From contig NZ_SULJ01000002.1 of assembly GCF_007115105.1 (NCBI RefSeq), positions 182,190 through 246,189 on the forward strand: DNA of 64,000 nt, in the 5' to 3' direction. The stretch is from Clostridium sp. HBUAS56010 (GTDB taxonomy: Bacteria; Bacillota; Clostridia; Lachnospirales; Lachnospiraceae). The notes below the pieces were generated by a model. It ran no database searches. It was not told the DNA's origin and worked only from the letters and a program-made list of their open reading frames with translations. Both the position numbers and the translations under genes were made by a program. Below, piece by piece: positions 60,931 to 64,000 of the stretch. Every line of letters begins with the position of its first letter. Within the stretch, counting starts at the first letter, position 1.

Positions 60931-62175
60931 TTAAGTAATGTTCCGGCTGAATAAATCCGTTTCCTCTAAGAGACTTTCAATGGTATCCAGATTCAAACGG
61001 TGCAAAAGCTCAATGACATATGGATTTTCTGCCGGATGCTGATAGGTGGCATTGTCGCCGTAATCATTGACTAATTCCGTTCCCTGTTCTACTCCCAGTA
61101 TGGCTCTCGGACCGCCAACACAACCTCCTACACAGCCCATTCCTTCATAGAAGTTGGCTTCAATGTTGCCAGCCATAATATCCTGAATCATCTTTTTACA
61201 GGCTGGTACCCCATCCGCCTTTTTGGAGATGATCTCTGTCTTTTTATCAGGGTTAATGGCTTTTACCGTAAGCTCTACTGCCTCACTGACTCCGCCTTTT
61301 CTGGCATAGATCCTGCCTGCCTTGGAAGAATGATCCTTCTCGCTCTCTTCCATGGAAGCCGGGTCAATTCCAAGAGCTTCAAAGATATTTTTTACCTCCT
61401 GGAAGGTAAGTACATAATCAACCGCTCCTGCCAGATCCTTTTCCCTTGCCTCCGCTTTCTTCGCCAGACAAGGACCGATAAATACGGTCATGGCATCAGG
61501 GTGCAGTGCTTTTATTACTCTTCCACAGGCTACCATAGGAGAAACTGATCCTGGTACATGGGGAAGAAGCTGATGATAGATCTTACGGATCATACCAATC
61601 CACATGGGACAGCAGCAGCTGGTAAGCTGAAAGTCACTGGAATCATTAATGTTCTTGTCAAATTCCAGGGCTTCTTTCAAAGTAAGAATATCCGCAAATA
61701 AAGCCACTTCAAGCATTCCGTCAAATCCCACTTCTTTCAGCGCTGTCCGTAACTTTCCAGGGGTTACCTCTTTGGAATACTGTCCTAAAAATGCAGGTGC
61801 GATCATGGCATATACCACACCTTTCGAGCTTCGGATTGCCTTTAGAGCCGGAATGATGTCCGTACTCGCTGTCAGTTTCTCTTTTGCACATCCGTCAATA
61901 CACTTCTCACATCCAAAACAAAGATCCGGATCTACAAGAATCCCATCCTCTCCCATACTCAGTGCCCCAAATGGACAGCGGTCCAGACACTCACTCCGTT
62001 TTTCTTTGGAACAGGTGCATTTCTCCGTACGGATTACCAAGGGGTGTTTCTCCGGATTTAAAAGACAATCCAAATGATAGGGATCGTAATTAACAGGCTC
62101 TGGCGCCGTTGAATCCGAATTCTTATCCAGTACTGTTTTGACCGTACTTTCATACAATTCTTTAAATGTCTGCAT
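60931..62175 (-). CDS. [FeFe]-hydrogenase-like protein (sensory group C/D type)
   Basis: The 414-residue protein has two ferredoxin clusters (C53, C55, C63, C67 and C86, C89, C92, C96) followed by an H-cluster domain. L1 reads TSCCCPMW (C187-C189), L2 IGPCLAKKAEA (C236), L3 EGMGCVGGCVGGPRAI (C348, C352). Cysteines for H-cluster binding are thus present, but L3 lacks the usual GGGQP and L1 has an extra Cys. It is shorter than catalytic HydA and has no PAS domain. It may be a sensor or slow hydrogenase rather than the fermentative enzyme. GGGAGG fixes the start. Confidence 0.85.
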   Translation of the reverse strand: MQTFKELYESTVKTVLDKNSDSTAPEPVNYDPYHLDCLLNPEKHPLVIRTEKCTCSKEKRSECLDRCPFGALSMGEDGILVDPDLCFGCEKCIDGCAKEKLTASTDIIPALKAIRSSKGVVYAMIAPAFLGQYSKEVTPGKLRTALKEVGFDGMLEVALFADILTLKEALEFDKNINDSSDFQLTSCCCPMWIGMIRKIYHQLLPHVPGSVSPMVACGRVIKALHPDAMTVFIGPCLAKKAEAREKDLAGAVDYVLTFQEVKNIFEALGIDPASMEESEKDHSSKAGRIYARKGGVSEAVELTVKAINPDKKTEIISKKADGVPACKKMIQDIMAGNIEANFYEGMGCVGGCVGGPRAILGVEQGTELVNDYGDNATYQHPAENPYVIELLHRLNLDTIESLLEETDLFSRNIT

Positions 62176-62359
62176 AAAATACCTCCCGCATATATACTAT
62201 TTTCTCTGTAACGCTGTACTTCGTGTGAACTCAGACTTTGATAGTACAACACCATTATAATACCTTTTTTCCATCCATGCTATACCATAAACAGTCTTCC
62301 TTCGATAAAATTCCATGATTTTCTTACCAATTTCCCTGATTGCCCTGCCGCACAAAAAT

Positions 62360-62386
62360 AGCGAAGCAGTTTAAAACCACTTCGCT
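62360..62386 (-). terminator. Terminator after the C39-like gene
   Basis: AGCGAAG (62360-62366) and CTTCGCT (62380-62386) form the outer stem with an inner GTTT/AAAC pairing; ATTTTTG follows on the minus strand. It separates the C39-like gene from the hydrogenase-like gene. Confidence 0.7.
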
Positions 62387-62464
62387 GTAACATCCAACTT
62401 ATGAAAGCCGTATCCGTATTCCCTGATTCTGAAAAGCTCCTTTTTTCGTATCCCTCATGACATC

Positions 62465-63085
62465 TTAAATAAAATATTCAATGGTATCAGACGGTTTCTT
62501 CTGGGTATCCCGGTTAAAGATGATAGTTGCTTCCCTGGTATCAACAGGTCCAAGGGCATAGGAACCTTTTCCTGTGCTGTTTACCATCTCCCACGGAACG
62601 CTGCGATTCCTGCTGTAAGGCATATCGGTAATCAGCTTCAGCTCCGGCTGCGGAAAGGGCTTTTTCCTGTAATAGGGATCAAAAAGGTAAACCTGCCTGG
62701 TATCGGCTCCAGTCAGCAGCACATAATGCCAACACCCATACATCACCCGTGCCACTACGGCTCCCCCCTGCTGCAGGGCATACATAATCCGGCTGTTCTC
62801 TCCTATAAATACCTCTTCACCCGTGAGATATTCACTGTGTATGGGAAACTTCTTCATCTTGCCGAACTGATTGAGCCAGTCACTTAGAAACATCATTGCC
62901 ATTTTAGATGTTCCGTTTTTACCAAACTCACCCTTTGCATTATAGGAATCGAGACAAAAAAGCATAATATGTTTAATAATATCCGGCGGTACTTCTTCCC
63001 TCTTAAAGAGATAACTCATGGCATTTTGCAATGTAGTGGGACCGCAGTCATATTCCGTCACCTGGTAATTCAGAGGGTTTTTCAT
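62465..63085 (-). CDS. C39-like cysteine peptidase family protein
   Basis: The 206-residue protein begins MKNPLNYQVTEYDCGPTTLQ, which carries the C39 Cys in the motif YDCGPTTLQNAMSYL, and has His in GCWHYVLLTGADTRQVYLFD with the following Asp (LFDPYYRKK). The triad is therefore complete. C39 domains cut leader peptides at double-glycine sites when fused to ABC exporters; free-standing ones like this lack the transporter and have unknown targets. It has no signal peptide, so it works in the cytosol. AAGGAAG precedes the ATG. Confidence 0.8.
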   Translation of the reverse strand: MKNPLNYQVTEYDCGPTTLQNAMSYLFKREEVPPDIIKHIMLFCLDSYNAKGEFGKNGTSKMAMMFLSDWLNQFGKMKKFPIHSEYLTGEEVFIGENSRIMYALQQGGAVVARVMYGCWHYVLLTGADTRQVYLFDPYYRKKPFPQPELKLITDMPYSRNRSVPWEMVNSTGKGSYALGPVDTREATIIFNRDTQKKPSDTIEYFI

Positions 63086-63150
63086 ATCGCTTTCACTTCC
63101 TTGTCTTTATGTATGGCATCTGGGTTCTTATAAGCATTATTTGTAACATT

Positions 63151-63762
63151 TTAAGATTCTCTTGTCAATGGGTTTTCACTGGTTTCTTTTACGAAATCTT
63201 CATGGGATCTGGAAATATACATAGCTTTCGTAAGACCATACACTGCCAGATCACAAACCCCTTCGTTGTTTTTGCCCGCCTGGACAAGGGTTCCTTCATA
63301 TTGTAGTCCTGCTTTATTCATGACTTTACCTGAGTTGGGATTCTTTGTATCATGTCTCGCTGAAATCCTGTTACACTCTGCCTTTTCAAACAGAAACTGA
63401 ACCACGGCCCGGAGAGCTTCCGTTGTAATCCCCCTATGCCAATAAGACTCTCCGATACAGTAACCGATTTCAACAGCGTCTATGGTTTCATCCATTCCAA
63501 CAACTCCCATACTGCCGATTGCCTCACCGTTCTCTTTGTATTCCAGACACCACTGATAACACTTAGGATCCACATAATTTTTCACCCAGATTTTAAGGAT
63601 CATTTCTGTCTGATCCATAGACTCGTGGGCGGGCCAGGTTACATATTTTGTAACCGCCTCACTACTTGCCCAGTTGTTGTACATATCCTTGGCATCCTCT
63701 TGCTGAAACGGTCTCAAAATCAAACGGTCAGTTTCCAGTACAACGGTTCCTAAATGATTCAT
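63151..63762 (-). CDS. GNAT N-acetyltransferase, RimJ/RimL type
   Basis: The 203-residue protein shows VLETDRLILRPFQQEDAKDM, the typical RimJ/RimL start, then AIGSMGVVGMDETIDAVEIG, YCIGESYWHRGITTEALRAV (acetyl-CoA binding, Q/RxxGxA-like) and ARHDTKNPNSGKVMNKAGLQ. It acetylates a primary amine of unknown identity. GGGGGA precedes the ATG. The protein is longer at its C-terminus than usual (a tail with SRSHEDFVKETSENP). It is unrelated in sequence detail to the GNAT at 3236. Confidence 0.88.
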   Translation of the reverse strand: MNHLGTVVLETDRLILRPFQQEDAKDMYNNWASSEAVTKYVTWPAHESMDQTEMILKIWVKNYVDPKCYQWCLEYKENGEAIGSMGVVGMDETIDAVEIGYCIGESYWHRGITTEALRAVVQFLFEKAECNRISARHDTKNPNSGKVMNKAGLQYEGTLVQAGKNNEGVCDLAVYGLTKAMYISRSHEDFVKETSENPLTRES

Positions 63763-63852
63763 TCTTTCATCCCCCTTTAACTTAACAAAATAATTCCTAT
63801 TCCCTTGGTTAAACCTGGAAGCATCATTTTCGTTATAACAAGCGCCGGATTA

Positions 63853-64000
63853 TTATATTTCAGACACTGCCAGCGTCCATTCTTTTCTAAATTCTTTCAC
63901 TGTCTGATAGCGATCCAGCCGATCGCCTGCAACTGCCTTTACCAATACTTCATATGCCTTATCGTTTAACTCCCAGCGATCCAAACAACAGGGTGAAAAA
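63853..64000 (-). CDS. C-terminal end of a possible Ser/Thr protein kinase (truncated by window)
   Basis: About 49 residues are visible, ending at TAA 63853-63855. DKAYEVLVKAVAGDRLDRYQ followed by TVKEFRKEW resembles the last helices of Hanks-type kinase domains, where an Arg-Tyr in the sequence DRYQS fixes the fold. The catalytic part lies beyond the right edge, so this is only suggestive. No membrane helix or PASTA domain follows, so it would be a soluble kinase. Confidence 0.4.
   Translation of the reverse strand, partial: FSPCCLDRWELNDKAYEVLVKAVAGDRLDRYQTVKEFRKEWTLAVSEI

Overview
The window reads as chromosome of a spore-forming Clostridia member, most likely Lachnospiraceae (Lacrimispora/Clostridium sphenoides-like). 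This is inferred from moderately low GC, strong AGGAGG ribosome sites, a class III fructose-bisphosphatase, a Csp-type subtilase, a collagen-like surface protein, an [FeFe]-hydrogenase-like protein and YesM/YesN-type sugar regulators. I saw no rRNA, tRNA, insertion sequence, phage or CRISPR array. Most genes are on the minus strand.

Layout. 1-4.6 kb is an accessory patch: a collagen-like protein cut by the window edge, a decayed MazG-like gene, flavin enzymes, an efflux-pump remnant, a 28-residue membrane peptide, a GNAT and a RidA protein. 4.6-6.3 kb holds a CspA/B/C-type subtilase whose catalytic serine is replaced by glycine. 6.7-27.4 kb is a polysaccharide-utilisation region: two ABC sugar importers without their own ATPase, two GH105 unsaturated uronyl hydrolases, a GH38 mannosidase, a GH4 LplD-like enzyme, a HAD hydrolase, two AraC regulators and a YesM/YesN two-component pair. 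It fits import and intracellular breakdown of pectin or rhamnogalacturonan-type oligosaccharides. 27.5-32 kb is a tightly packed housekeeping run (phosphodiesterases, RdgB, RlmL-like methyltransferase, rhodanese) with a papain-like lipoprotein inside it. 32.2-35.3 kb holds a Q/N-rich repeat protein, a candidate small RNA, two tandem NlpC/P60 hydrolases and a DUF1700 protein. 35.4-41.3 kb has fbp, an MBL-fold hydrolase, a cystatin-like small protein, an alcohol dehydrogenase and an M23 peptidase.

41.3-49.4 kb is amino-acid biosynthesis: leuB-ilvD-ilvB followed by serC-serA-DUF1015, apparently read from a clear promoter before leuB. 49.6-51.8 kb pairs a CapA protein with an amino-acid-type binding lipoprotein. 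51.9-56.2 kb is a GldA/F/G-DUF4340 ABC system. 56.3-60.7 kb is a five-gene run (SAM-methyltransferase-like, 4Fe-4S protein, Gre factor, HAD, OGG-type glycosylase). 60.9-62.2 kb is an [FeFe]-hydrogenase-like protein; then a C39-like peptidase, a GNAT and the C-terminal piece of a possible kinase reach the right edge.

The strongest leads are the serine-to-glycine subtilase, the cystatin-like protein in the same window as a papain-like lipoprotein, two short C-rich RNA candidates with their own promoters and terminators, the Q/N-rich repeat protein, and a perfect 12-bp inverted repeat over an AraC-family promoter. I found no convincing wholly new multi-gene defence or mobile system.
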